A stretch of DNA of 64,000 nucleotides from Adiantum capillus-veneris. Lineage: Eukaryota; Streptophyta; Polypodiopsida; Polypodiales; Pteridaceae. Shown here piece after piece: positions 11,990 through 22,303 of this stretch (position 1 is the stretch's first letter; the number at the start of each line of letters is the position of its first letter). The position numbers and the translations under genes were made by a program. The stretch lies in assembly GCA_014529385.2 (NCBI GenBank), contig CM043944.1, forward strand, positions 58,330,268-58,394,267. Reading direction: 5' to 3'. The notes beneath the pieces were generated by a model that was not told where the DNA came from, did not search any database, and worked only from the letters and a program-made list of their open reading frames with translations.

Positions 11990-13395
11990 TTTGATTTTCA
12001 AACATATTCGCAGTCCGAAACGATAACCCAAAATCGGTGCAGAATTTAGAGAAACTTTCTTCTGCAAAGTTATAGACCACATCGATTCCAATCCCCATCG
12101 CGGGTAGTTTCTTCTGCAAAGTTGTAGAACACATCGATTCCGGTCTCTCACGCGGGTAGTTTCTGCAAAATCGTTTTCAATAAGCAGAAAAATAAAAAAC
12201 AAAAAACGGAAATTGCTTTTTAGGTATTTACGCAGTCCGCGAACGATAACTCAAAATTGGTGCAGAATTTGAAAACACTTTCTTCTGCAAAGTTGTAGAC
12301 CACATCGATTCCGGTCTCTCCAGCGGGTAGTTTCTGCAAAATCGTTTTCAACAAGCAGAAAAATCAAAAACAAAAAACGAAAATTGCTTTTCAGGTATGT
12401 ACGCAGTCCGCGAACGATAACTCAAAATCGATGCAGAATTTGAAAACACTTCCTTCTGCAAAGTTGTAGACCACATCGATTCCGGTCCCTCCCTGGGGTA
12501 GTTTCTGCAAAATCGTTTCCAAATCAAAAACAAAAAGCAGAAGTTGCTTTTCAGGTATGTACGCAGTCCGCGAACGATAACTCGAAATCGGTGCAGAATT
12601 TGAAAAAACTTCCTTCTGCAAAGTTGTAGACCACATCGATTCCGGTCTCTCTCTAAGGGGTAGTTTCTGCAAAATCGTTTCCAATTAGCACAAAAATCAA
12701 AAACAAAAAGCAGAAGTTGCTTTTCAGGTATGTACGCAGTCCGCGAACGATAACTCGAAATCGGTGCAGAATTTGAAAAAACTTCCTTCTGCAAAGTTGT
12801 AGACCACATCAATTCCGGTCTCTATAGCGGGTAGTTTCTGCAAAATCGTTTCCAATTAGCACAAAAATCAAAAACAAAAAGCGGAAGTTGCTTTTCAGGT
12901 ATGTACGCAGTCCGCGAACGATAACTCAAAATCGGTGCAGAATTTGAAAAAACTTCCTTTTGCAAAGTTGTAGACCACATCGATTCCGGTCTCTCTCGCT
13001 AGTAGTTTCTGCAAAATCGTTTCCAATTAGCACAAAAATCAAAAACAAAAAGCGGAAGCTGCTTTTCAGGTATGTACGCAGTCCGCGAACGATAACTCAA
13101 AATCGGTGCAGAATTTGAAAAAACTTTCTTCTGTAAAGTTGTAGACCACATCGATTCCGATCTCTTTGATGGGTAGTTTCTGCAAAATCGTTTTCAATTA
13201 GCAGAAAAATCAAAAACAAAACGCGGAAGCTGTTTTTTAGGTATGTACGTAGTCCGCGAACGATAACTCTAAATCGGTGCAGAATTTGAAGAAACTTCCT
13301 TCTGTAAAGTTGTAGACCACATCGATTCCGGTCTCTCTCACGAATAATTTCTACAAAATCGATTTTAGTCAGGAGAAAAATCAAAAACAAAAAAC
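11990..13395 (-). repeat. 171-bp tandem repeats forming the T1 leader
   Basis: The marker GTTGTAGA recurs at 12,121, 12,292, 12,463, 12,623, 12,796, 12,967, 13,138 and 13,309. The spacing is 171, 171, 160, 173, 171, 171 and 171. A partial unit precedes at about 12,066. Each unit holds TACGCAGTCCGCGAACGATA, a GGTGCAGAATTTGAAAA stretch and CACATCGATTCCGGTCTCT. Because 171 is a multiple of three, minus-strand frames stay open across units. The peptides are repetitive and match no domain that I know, so I do not call them genes. Confidence 0.93.
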
Positions 13396-13400
13396 GTACT

Positions 13401-13554
13401 ACTCTGATACCATGTTGAGAGAGAATGAGAGAGCACAGAAGTAGAACCCCAAAGTGTGTAGAATACACACATGAGATGATGTATATATAGAGGGGACCTG
13501 GGTGCCATATATAGAGAAGCCATATATTGAGTAGATTCACATATAAGCTCAACA
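13401..13554 (-). repeat. Element T1 5' LTR with primer site
   Basis: The LTR is 13,413-13,554 (142 bp). The bases CTCTGATACCA just left of it are the reverse complement of TGGTATCAGAG, the tRNA-Met-type primer site, which fixes the element on the minus strand. The TSD GTGAT follows at 13,555-13,559. Confidence 0.93.
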
Positions 13555-14421
13555 GTGATTTCATTCCTTGCACTACGAAAGAAAGAGCAACCGTTTACTT
13601 TACAAGATGGTTATCTTCTCTATGACAATAGACTATGTGTTACCAACTCACTACGTGAGAAAGTAATGTATGAATCTCATGCTCCTCCTTATGCAAGACA
13701 TAGAGGGATTCAATCTACCCTAAAAGGGATTGAAACATATTTCTACTCGCCTGCCATGAAAGCAAACATACAAGAGTATGTTTCTAAATGTGTAGTATGC
13801 AAAAAGATGAAGTTTGATAGAGTAAAGCAACCTAGATTACTTCAACCATTGCCAATCCATAATTCACCATGGGAGAGCATATCCATGGATTTTATCTTTG
13901 CATTGAGAGATCCTAGAATGACCAGTAATTTCTGGAAGGGTCTCTTTGAGAATTTAGGGACAAGGCTAAACTTCTCTTTTGCCTATCACCTACAAATGGA
14001 TGGCCAAAGTGAAATAACTAACCTAATAATTCTTGACCTACTAAAAGCCTACGTAACGGAAGTAGATCAAAGGTCCCAATGGGAGAAGTACTTACCCTTA
14101 GTGGAGTATGCCTACAATAATACTGTACATACCTCCACGGGAAAAGCACCTTTCGAGGTAATTGAGGAAAGATCAAAAAGTCCCCTGCTACTTAAGGTAC
14201 ACCAGAAGATCTTCGCTGTAGATGAGTATAGCCGAGACCTACAATCTGAATCTTTTCAAAAGATTAAAGATGCTATCTCTATCTCACAGCAAAGGCAAAA
14301 GGCTTTTGCTGTTAAGCACAAAAGAGCCCAACCCTTTAAAGAAAATGATTGGGTCTTGCTTAAATTTCCCAAGGCTCAATTAAGGCACACGACGGGCAAG
14401 AATCCTATGGGACACCAATAG
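13555..14421 (+). pseudogene. Gypsy integrase with internal deletion
   Basis: The zinc-binding HHCC domain is visible (H near HAPPYARHRGIQ, then CVVCKK near 13,795), followed by WESISMDFI, the start of the integrase core. The frame then jumps straight to RMTSNFWKGLF and YHLQMDGQSE. The 55-65 residues that normally lie between, including the first catalytic Asp and the SD of SDRDP, are missing. The late Glu in DGQSE remains. AYNNTVHTSTGKAPFEV and the C-terminal NDWVLLKFPKAQLR follow. Integrase would insert the cDNA; this copy cannot. The frame ends in a stop at about 14,419-14,421. Confidence 0.9.
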
Positions 14422-14807
14422 TACTATGCTAAGTTAGCAAAAAGGTACTATGGTCCCTTCTAGATTCTTAGACCAATTAATGAGATGGCCTATCAACTAA
14501 AGTTGCCCAGTCATTGGCTTGTATACAATAATTTCCATATGAGCCTACTAAAGCACTACAAAGGAGAGCCACCTCAAGAACCAACTGTTGAAGACCCACC
14601 GGAGATTGAGGACCAAGAAGAGGTGCTGCAACCAAGAAGAAGTCCATACTCTGACATGAAGACAACGTATTGAGAGGCGGTAAGATTATCCGATGGTATC
14701 TTATTGAATTTAAGAACTATCCTTTTGAAGATGCTAAATGGATGCAAGGCATACAATTAAAGGATAACCTAAACCTTGTCAATGCTTACAATGCTTCCCT
14801 AGAGTAA
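14422..14807 (+). pseudogene. Gypsy integrase tail and chromodomain
   Basis: KLAKRYYGPF, then a stop, then NEMAYQLKLPSHW and VYNNFHMSLLKHY match the usual tail (AYKLELP...HPVFHVSLLK). After a frameshift near 14,655, VLRGGKIIRWYLIEFKNYP followed by EDAKWM resembles the chromodomain core (VLxxR-x-YLVKWKGYP...TWE). It runs to a natural stop TAA at 14,805-14,807. Chromodomains direct chromovirus insertion to marked chromatin. The aromatic positions Y and W are kept. Confidence 0.8.
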
Positions 14808-15161
14808 GCAAATGTACAAATGTTTAAAATGAACAAAGTTTTTGTCTTATAAGAATCTCTTTTTATTTATTGTGCACAAATGTTAAGTAGTATGCATGCT
14901 TAGGATCAAGTTTGCGGAGACGTGTCTCCCAAACACCAAGTAGAGATTGTCCCTCTACTATGGAAGAGTGATAGGACTAATGCGCAGACATGCTTACGGC
15001 ACCTTAGGCTCTCAAGTGCCAAATGGATTAGTCATCCATTCTTAAATGATGTCGTAGGGTAAGATATGGATCCTCTACCGGCTAGAAAAAAAGTCTAATG
15101 AATAGGCCTTATCTTCTCTACCCCATAGTCGAGGAAGACTATGATTTCAAGAGAGAGGTAA
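14808..15161 (+). other. Gypsy 3' untranslated region and polypurine tract
   Basis: About 350 bp without coding sense. It ends in the purine-rich AAGAGAGAGGTAA (about 15,149-15,161) directly before the LTR start TGTCATAATA, as expected for plus-strand priming. Confidence 0.8.
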
Positions 15162-16730
15162 TGTCATAATAACTAATAACTAATTCTCCTAAATGATTTT
15201 CTCATGTTAAACTAATCATTTAATATGGGGAAGTACTAGGGGAGAAAAAGCTAGATTATTGGTAAGACTAACAGATTGGTCACACTAGGGATCCAAAGGA
15301 GGGAAAATAGGGATCCAAAGGGGGACCATCTACAGAAGAGCACTGTGCAAGCAATGGGCTTCAAAGACCTAAGGTTCAGCCCATTAAGACGTCCCAAATG
15401 CTAAGGCTCCAAATTTCAAAGGGTAAGTCCAATGGTCAAACCTTAGGGATATTGGATGCTTTGTAAGTGTACACAAAGTCTTCCTAGATCTCTACATAAG
15501 AGGGGGTGAGCCCTTTTAGTAGGGGATGAGAGAGAAACATACACACACACTCTTGCAATCCCTTTACACAAAGGGAATAGGGGACACAGTTGCCCTCAAG
15601 GTGCACTCATATCCTATTCGATGGCCATAGAGATGGACCAATGAGAATTAGGCTAGAGTACATTTAGTTTAATTTATTTTAAAACACTTGATACAAGAAC
15701 CATTAGGAATTAAGCTCTCTAGAAGACTATTGGACACTCTCTCAAAGGGTCCAATGAGCATTCAGCAGCCCAATGGCTTGCCTGCTTCCTATTGGCCAGA
15801 AGACAAAGGGGTCCAATGAGAGTTTAATTGCATTATTTAATTACCTAAAGCTCTCACAAAAGGGGAAAGGGGGACACATGTCACAAGGCTATCAATTATG
15901 CTTTGAATTATGATTGGCTAAGCTTTGCAGGGTCTGATGGGGTGCCATCATGAGTAAATTGCAAGAGGGGTCGACCAAGAGAGAGAGGGGGCTCATTTTG
16001 GCAATGCATTATCACACACACTGTCACACAATGTCATGTGTGAAGCAAGAAGACTCTCTCTCTCCTTCTCAAGCTTTAACGTAAAGCTCGTCATCTACTC
16101 CAAGATTGTGAGAAGGGAGGCCTACACCAACAACTCTTGGCTTTGTGATGCAAATCCAACGAAGAGTGAAGCTTCAATGCATGCTCATCTCCTCTACCAT
16201 GCTAATTACTAAGCTATACTAAGATTTTATGAGTGGTTAGTGAGGAGATATACTTATTTCTCGTAAGACTACTCTTTCTTTCTCTCAATCTACTCTCATA
16301 CCCCGCTCACTCTCACCATCTTCGAAGGTGTGTGAGGTCTTGGGTCTAAGACCATGAGGGAATTAATGTTGTGTTTTATAAGTGTGTGCATGGTGCTTGA
16401 AGATGCCATCTTCATTGCACCAAGAAGTTATTGAAGGAACACAAATTATTGTATTGTAAAATGTCTCTTTTGATGGGGGAAACCTATAATACAAAGCCTT
16501 TTGGAGGGGGACCGGCTCCATTTAAATCCGGTCCTCAACTGTTGTCAATAGCTTAATTTCTCTCTCTTTTGAAGTATTGTTCATACCTATCTAACTAGTT
16601 TTTATGCTTTTTGTTGCTCTCTCCATCCAAGCACTCTTGCTATGCTCATTTGGAATCTATTATAATGGAATACTCACTATGTTTATGCTATTTTTGCTAC
16701 ACACAAGTTACTAGGCCATTAAATGTTACA
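15162..16730 (+). repeat. Gypsy 3' LTR, full length (1,569 bp)
   Basis: Starts TGTCATAATA and ends AATGTTACA. It includes the block of about 745 bp absent from the 5' LTR. It is followed without a gap by the CACTA terminus at 16,731. Confidence 0.92.
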
Positions 16731-16960
16731 CACTACAAGAGCTCGTTCAAATTCCGACGTCAAATTACCCGCACCAAATGGTGGGTGTCGATATATGTGT
16801 AGGTAAATTTGGAGGGAGATCAAGTTTTTAAAATTTTAATTTTTAAACTTTTGATGCTCATACCGACGCTGATATAAATGACTTTAGCAACGCAGAAACC
16901 AATGCTCATACCAATGTGTATATCGGCATTTGGACCGATGGAACCTACAGAAAACAGAAC
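16731..16960 (+). mobile_element. CACTA (En/Spm) 5' terminus with subterminal motifs
   Basis: CACTACAAGA is the classic CACTA terminal inverted repeat start. The next 200 bp repeat short CCGACG/ACCGA-type motifs (TTCCGACGTC, ATACCGACGCTG, TATCGGCATTTGGACCGATG), which resemble transposase-binding subterminal repeats. A pyrimidine-rich stretch at about 16,981-17,032 follows, as in an untranslated leader. The matching plus-strand transposase is at 26,960-29,233. I could not find the opposite terminus (expected TCTTGTAGTG), so the element's extent is open. Confidence 0.75.
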
Positions 16961-17906
16961 CGCGGGTGTTTCCTGCGCATTTCTCTCCTTTCTTCTCTTC
17001 TTCTATTCTTCTCTTTTCCTCCTCCTCCTCACTTGCTGCAAATCTACTACCTCATGACTTGCCAGAGGTGAGATTTTCACTCGTGGACTACTCCCCATCA
17101 ACAAGGTGAGATTCTTTTCAAGATTCCTTGTAGATTTGTGCACTTTAGTGTATGTGTGCGTAACATAGCGTGTGTGTGTGCGTTTTTGCACACTTGAGAA
17201 CCATTTTCCAACTCTTTCTTCTTGCTCAAATACGCCAAGGAATCCCAATCCTCGAGCGAGTACTTCTGAGCAGACAAGAAACGGAGCGAGAATAACCAGT
17301 GAAAAAGATTAGATCAAGATCTCAATAGCTACTCTATAGAGTATAGTGTAGCATAGTAACCATGTTGCATCTCAAATAGTCTCAAACAAAAGAGCCATAC
17401 TCTTCCTTTAATGTGTTCACACACATTAAAATAGTCTCAAACAAAACAGCCATTCTCTTCCTTTAATGTGTTCACACACACATTGGTACACAATAATATC
17501 CTTGTTTTTGAACCATCTTGTTGAGAATATTCCAAAACTCTATTTGTGCAAACTTATTCTCCATGGTAAATTCAGATGTTGAAATTGTCATAAGTTTGTG
17601 GACAAATAGATCAAAAGATGGTAACTCAAATGCCAAATTTTCATCATAATGCATAGGTAGCTCTTGAACTTGAATGGAATCCTTTGCTTGTTTGAGTGCC
17701 ATGTTTAGGCTGCTTTGTGGTGAGTTGCAAAAGAGGAGGCCCCAACATGAGGACTTTGTGGCCAAGGGTGGGAGAGGTGATGAATATCATAAGGTACTGT
17801 TGACATGAACGATAATCACCACTTGCATGCAACAGCTTAACAATCATCTCTTATGCAATGCCTTCGCAATCACCTCGGCCCCATCTTTCAGCAAGAACAA
17901 AGATGA

Positions 17907-17909
<3 letters not shown>

Positions 17910-17997
<88 letters not shown>
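17910..17997. repeat. Compound (GT)n(GA)n microsatellite
   Basis: About 40 bp of GT followed directly by about 47 bp of GA, inside the minus-strand coding remnant. Confidence 0.98.
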
Positions 17998-18002
<5 letters not shown>

Positions 18003-18220
18003 GTTCGTCTTCCACAATTGCGGGATCATAGTCGAGGAATATTTTCTCAAAAACTAGCCTTTTGGTCGTGCATCAAAAATGATTTTGATACGCCAATGCC
18101 CTTGTTCAGCAATCCCTACCTCTACCTTCTCTAGAGTTCCACAAAAGTGGGCCTGACTCTTCGACTGGGCAACGAGCTCTGCATGGAGGGGTGTGCATGC
18201 TCTCAACCAATCTAGCCAAT

Positions 18221-18222
<2 letters not shown>

Positions 18223-18285
<63 letters not shown>
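18223..18285. repeat. (CT)n microsatellite
   Basis: 63 bp of CT, fused to the coding sense of the surrounding remnant. Confidence 0.98.
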
Positions 18286-18287
<2 letters not shown>

Positions 18288-18424
18288 AATCAATGCCGCC
18301 TCTATAAGTCACTGACTCCCTCACTCTCAGCAACTGAGTTTAGTGAGTTTTCAGTGTCGTGTCTCTTGTTCACTCGTAGGGCTTCTCTCTGTCACGCACT
18401 CTCAGAGTCTCAAAATCAAGTCAG

Positions 18425-18524
<100 letters not shown>

Positions 18525-18723
18525 AAAACCTCTTGAAAGACATTTCCAAAACATCAGATACAAGCCCATCCAAAAGACCCAAAAGTCCCTCAACATCCAT
18601 CTTATTAATGGCCTCAACCACAGTGGCAATGCTCGTAGCATGCATCTTCTAAGAGTTCTATGATAGAAGTCAAATTCATGTGCCTTCTTCCTCTCCTGGC
18701 TTATGCACTAATTAGACACCTCT

Positions 18724-19061
18724 TCACTTCCTCACAGCAGGAACATTGGTACGCTGATTCTGGTTCTGCATACCCTCCTTGCGTCTAAACCTCTGTGGTG
18801 GTGCGGGATCTCATACGGACAATGTGAGAGTGAATGGCGCATGAAATGCAGTACTGCATTTTGGTGTAAATCTTGGGAAGTGCCTACCCATAATAAATGC
18901 AAGTATCCTGCACATCTCGCATAGCAGCTTGTTCAACAATGTTCCTTACAAGAAACTGCTTCAAAGCCTTGTCCTAATTGCGCACAGTTGGAGCACCTGA
19001 TGGGGTTGGTGTGGCCTCTTCTGTGCTTGTTACGTCCATCATTGTGGCACTTAACCGCCAG
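18724..19061 (-). pseudogene. RPS26: Ribosomal protein S26e retro-pseudogene
   Basis: The minus strand encodes DGRNKHRRGHTNPIRCSNC, then after a frameshift [39 protein letters not shown] and finally [15 protein letters not shown] to AVRK and a stop at 18,724. This is eukaryotic S26e, a 40S subunit protein at the mRNA exit site, including its zinc-binding Cys pairs (CSNC and CISC). Lesions: the start codon reads CTG (19,059-19,061), about 8 bp are lost after CSNCAQ, TAC has become TAG before ALPK, and there is a short deletion before the C-terminus. The copy is colinear and without introns, consistent with a retrocopy. Confidence 0.9.
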
Positions 19062-19139
19062 ATATGGTTGACTTTCGAGGCGCTTGCCCTCGTGGCAAGC
19101 AGCTTCCCACCACCTCAGCAGACCCTCAAAGCGTGCCTT

Positions 19140-19224
19140 GGCCATCGTGACTTTTTCAGGCCCCCGGGTCTGCCCCCCCTTTTCCCCCGGGTCCATGCCC
19201 CCCCCCGCCCCCCCGTGCTTGCAG

Positions 19225-19227
<3 letters not shown>
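19140..19227. other. C-rich stretch beside a GA tract
   Basis: Runs of C (CCCCCCTTTTCCCCCGGG and CCCCCCCCGCCCCCCC) lie directly left of the GA tract at 19,228. The opposite strand is G-rich and could form non-B DNA. No gene is seen here. Confidence 0.6.

Positions 19228-19290
<63 letters not shown>
19228..19290. repeat. (GA)n microsatellite
   Basis: 63 bp of GA between the S26e remnant and the GTPase remnant. Confidence 0.98.
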
Positions 19291-19294
<4 letters not shown>

Positions 19295-19511
19295 CACCCG
19301 CTGGGTTGGAGAGAGAGTGATGCTTCGTGGGCTAGTAATTGATGTGTTCTGTTTGAATCCTCCCTCCCCCCCTTTTGAGTGTAGCGAAGAGGGAGTCACG
19401 AAAACCCTTTTGCTGATTTGAGACAGGCAGGCAGCTGTTTGCAAGTCACACCCAGAAGAAAATTATGTTAAAGACAACATCTCTCCAAACCATTCTGTTT
19501 TGTAACAAATG

Positions 19512-20110
19512 CTATGTGTTAAGGAAGATCAATCTACCTTTTTGTTGAATATGGTGATGGTAATTACTAATTGCTGCATTGAGAATGGACATGAGCATGT
19601 CTTCTTGCTCACGTCGCTCAAAGCTTCCCAACCCTTCAAAGTCAAGAAGCACATACAAATAGTGTGACTCACATCTTACAGTCATCCACACACCATCCGT
19701 GCATCTTCCTCTAGCAGGCAACCAGAAAGATGGTTAAGAAGGTAGGACTTGCCTCTACTCTGTTTACCCATGGAGGATATTACTTTGACCTCTCCTTTTC
19801 ATCCATCCAAAATGATATCATACGGCCCAAAGTGCAATAGGGATGCCAATGAAACTGCATCTGAGAAGGTCGCATGTGATGGGATCTGTAGGCCATTGAC
19901 CATTGGTTGTAATGTGTTGTTTTTTGCTCGGGCAATCTATAGACATAGCAGCCTTTACATCCATCTGCCCAATCGACTGGGAATCCTTACTGTCAGAAAC
20001 TGCTCAAGATAGGAGCTGTTCTTAATGGTTTCAATTGATACCTGCATTTTCAGTATATTGAACACTTTACCCTTCTTTTTAAGCTTTCGGAGAGAGAGTG
20101 CAATAATTTC
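19512..20110 (-). pseudogene. Large GTPase (GBP/VLIG-like) remnant
   Basis: Reading the minus strand from about 20,110: IIALSLRKLKKKGKVFNILK, then SLASLLHFGPYDIILDG, then ISSMGKQSRGKSYLLNHLSG. The last contains a P-loop G-x4-GKS (GKQSRGKS, about 19,740-19,775). RCTDGVWMTVR and VLLDFEGLGSFERREQEDM (about 19,590-19,650) follow, carrying the D-x-x-G switch II of the dynamin/GBP-type large GTPases, then LMSILNAAISN. In the family this domain binds and hydrolyses GTP and drives oligomerisation. The remnant has a stop after DIILDG and frameshifts between GCLLE and RGRCTDG, so it is dead. The later part of the gene may be scattered at 17,470-18,660. The exact subfamily is inferred from memory of motif order. 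Confidence 0.8.
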
Positions 20111-20218
20111 TTCGCAGTTCTTCTTGGCTCTGTGATCGTCCGAGCGGGGGCAATTTCTCTCTCTGTGGAGCAAAGTGGAGGATTCACTGCATATAGGGCG
20201 GGAGAAAAGGAAGCAAAC

Positions 20219-20352
<134 letters not shown>

Positions 20353-20394
20353 ATTGATGTTGCAGCGTGGGCCCCTCTACCTGGACTGCTTGCT

Positions 20395-20550
<156 letters not shown>

Positions 20551-21935
20551 TTTTATTATCGTCCTTGGAGGTCAAATATGACCTATGGGACCAAAGTTAC
20601 ATGTGATGTAGTATGTGTATGGCTGATGAGTGACTCTCGATGCTCCAAAATTGTAGTGATGAGAGTCGCAATGGAGAGCCCACACTTTGGCTGGGAGAGA
20701 AAAGTGTGTAGGTCTAAGTTATGGCTGAAAATGTGAGAGAAGCAAGTTCCGATGTGATCAAAAGCTGAGCACTCTAGTAGTGTGTGGTACTCAGACTCTC
20801 GAACTTGCAGTGAGCATAATGTGCAGAATCGATTTGACTCTTCTCCATTGCCCCAACGCCCTATCTCGCATCGAAGGAAATGGGAGCTAATCCGAATTGC
20901 TGCGATAGTGCGTATCGCGGACAAAGGAATAGGCTCAAGCATGTAAGTGTGAGTACGGTTTCCTCTCTCACCGAAGAACATGGTTTTGTAGTTGGGGGCA
21001 ATATAGGTGGTGTAATGTATGAAGCGTGACCCACCGGATTTCTCCCAAGCCGTAATACATTGGCGTTGTAGAAAAGCTTCATTCACTTGAGAGTCAATTG
21101 AAGCATCATGTAGCAAGTGTAATGCATCCCATCTCCCAAACCACTTCTTTATGTCTTGCATCCATCCCGTGCTCAAGATCTTGCTTTTATGCGTCTTTTG
21201 AAATTTTTTGCTTGCTTCCCATGCAATTGTAGGAAGTCGATGTGAGGGGTTTTGACGCATCTTTATCATGTACTCCACAACCCTTTCCATGCCCATAACC
21301 TCAATTGGAAGAGATCCCGACTCAAGAAGTAGGAGCATATATGGTGTTTGTGTCTTAACTTGGAGAAAGTTTGTAAGAAAACGCTTTTGGACATTCTCAA
21401 ACTCTTTCCAAGTAGACTTTGAGATGCTCCCGCCCCACACTTCAACTCCATAAAGAAGAACCGGTGTCACCAATGCATCAAAAAGATACTTCTTGAGAAC
21501 CCAACACTTGATGTTTCCCGCATTACGCATGTTCTCAAATGCATAATATGCTCTCTTTCCCGCTTCCAAACGACGCATAGCACATTCATGCCACTTGTGA
21601 TTGGATGGAACCTCAAGGCCAAGGTACTTAAAGCTCTCAACAACTTCAAGTGTCTCGTTGTTGTACACAATGCATGGCTTCTCCTTATGGTTGGTTTTCA
21701 CAAGCATAACCTTTGTTTTGGATTCATTTACAATCAGCCCACTATGCAAGCAAAAGTTCTCAAGGACAACCATAAGCTTTTGTGCATCTTTTAAAGTGTA
21801 TGCTAGAAGCACTACATCATCGGCATACAACAAAAGCATGATTACCGCATTGCAAATAGTGACCTCTTCAATGCCTTCTTCTTGCATAAAGTCAAGTACC
21901 ATTTGCTCCAATTGATCGATGCATAGACCAAAGAG
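20551..21935 (-). pseudogene. LINE (non-LTR retrotransposon) reverse transcriptase, 5'-truncated
   Basis: An open frame of about 440 codons (21,911-20,583, with sense reaching back to LFGLCIDQLEQ at about 21,930). It starts in RT motif 5 with LLYADDVVLLA (catalytic YADD), then LVNESKTKVMLV, FKYLGLEVPSNHKWHECA and PVLLYGVEVWGGSISKS, the thumb and post-RT signature of LINE pols. A zinc-knuckle-like CTLCSLQVRESEYHTLLEC lies near the C-terminus. The endonuclease and the RT fingers are missing because the element is cut off at a GA tract (about 21,934-21,947). The frame itself is clean, so this was a fairly recent 5'-truncated insertion. Such elements supply the machinery that makes retrocopies of cellular mRNAs. 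Confidence 0.9.
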
Positions 21936-22067
21936 AGAGAGAGAGAGTCCAATTTCACTGCAGCATGACGCTTGTGACCACTAATCCCCTACCCGGTCCT
22001 ACGGTCAATTGGAAAAACCCTCAATTTCAAGTGCACCCGCGCCCTTTGCTTACATCAGGAAGAGAAT

Positions 22068-22070
<3 letters not shown>

Positions 22071-22126
<56 letters not shown>

Positions 22127-22186
22127 AAAATTGAATTCTCTCAACGAGCGCGCGCCGACGTGCGCTCTTTGAGAGAGTTCAGTTTT

Positions 22187-22262
<76 letters not shown>
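22071..22262. repeat. Long inverted repeat with (CT)n / (GA)n arms
   Basis: The CT tract at 22,071-22,125 and the GA tract at 22,187-22,262 flank a near-perfect palindrome. TAAAAATTGAATTCTCTCAA on the left pairs with TTGAGAGAGTTCAGTTTTTA on the right, continuing to AGCGCGC and GCGCT around a short centre near 22,157. Only about four mismatches are seen in the non-repeat 36-bp arms. It could be a foldback element or the product of an inverted duplication. Confidence 0.85.
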
Positions 22263-22264
<2 letters not shown>

Positions 22265-22303
22265 CTCAGCACATGTGGGGCAAGTCCGCATTCACGAGCA
22301 GCC

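Larger units (their letters stand above)
10320..13554 (-). mobile_element. Element T1: LTR element without pol (TRIM/LARD-like), minus strand
   Basis: Flanked by GTGAT (10,315-10,319 and 13,555-13,559). Reading the minus strand from the right: a 142-bp LTR (13,554-13,413), an immediately adjacent primer site TGGTATCAGAG, a leader of 171-bp tandem repeats, a CATGATG-rich minisatellite, a purine tract GAGCGGGGG, a 142-bp LTR (10,603-10,462), and then a third LTR copy (10,461-10,320) with no base between. No coding domain is recognisable. The three LTRs differ from each other at only one or two positions, so this insertion is recent compared with its decayed Gypsy host. The primer-site and purine-tract type resembles Copia elements. 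Confidence 0.9.
1..16730 (+). mobile_element. Ty3/Gypsy chromovirus, degenerate, with two nested insertions
   Basis: Order seen on the plus strand: partial LTR, primer site, gag, zinc knuckle and protease, reverse transcriptase, RNase H, integrase, chromodomain-like tail, purine tract, LTR. The gag-protease-RT-RNaseH-integrase order and the C-terminal chromodomain are those of a chromovirus. The reading frame is broken by stops, frameshifts and an integrase deletion, so it is inactive. Two other LTR elements (3,514-9,144 and 10,320-13,554) are inserted in pol; each is flanked by a 5-bp target duplication, and removing them rejoins the pol frame. The true left end lies about 88 bp beyond the window, judged by alignment to the 3' LTR. 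Confidence 0.93.

Noticed and set aside
12348-12812. Minus-strand open frames in the 171-bp repeats as protein genes
   Set aside because: The unit is a multiple of three, so stop-free frames persist by themselves. More than one frame is open at once and no domain is present.
21268-21915. Plus-strand frames opposite the LINE reverse transcriptase
   Set aside because: Shadows of the minus-strand LINE frame, which has the YADD motif.
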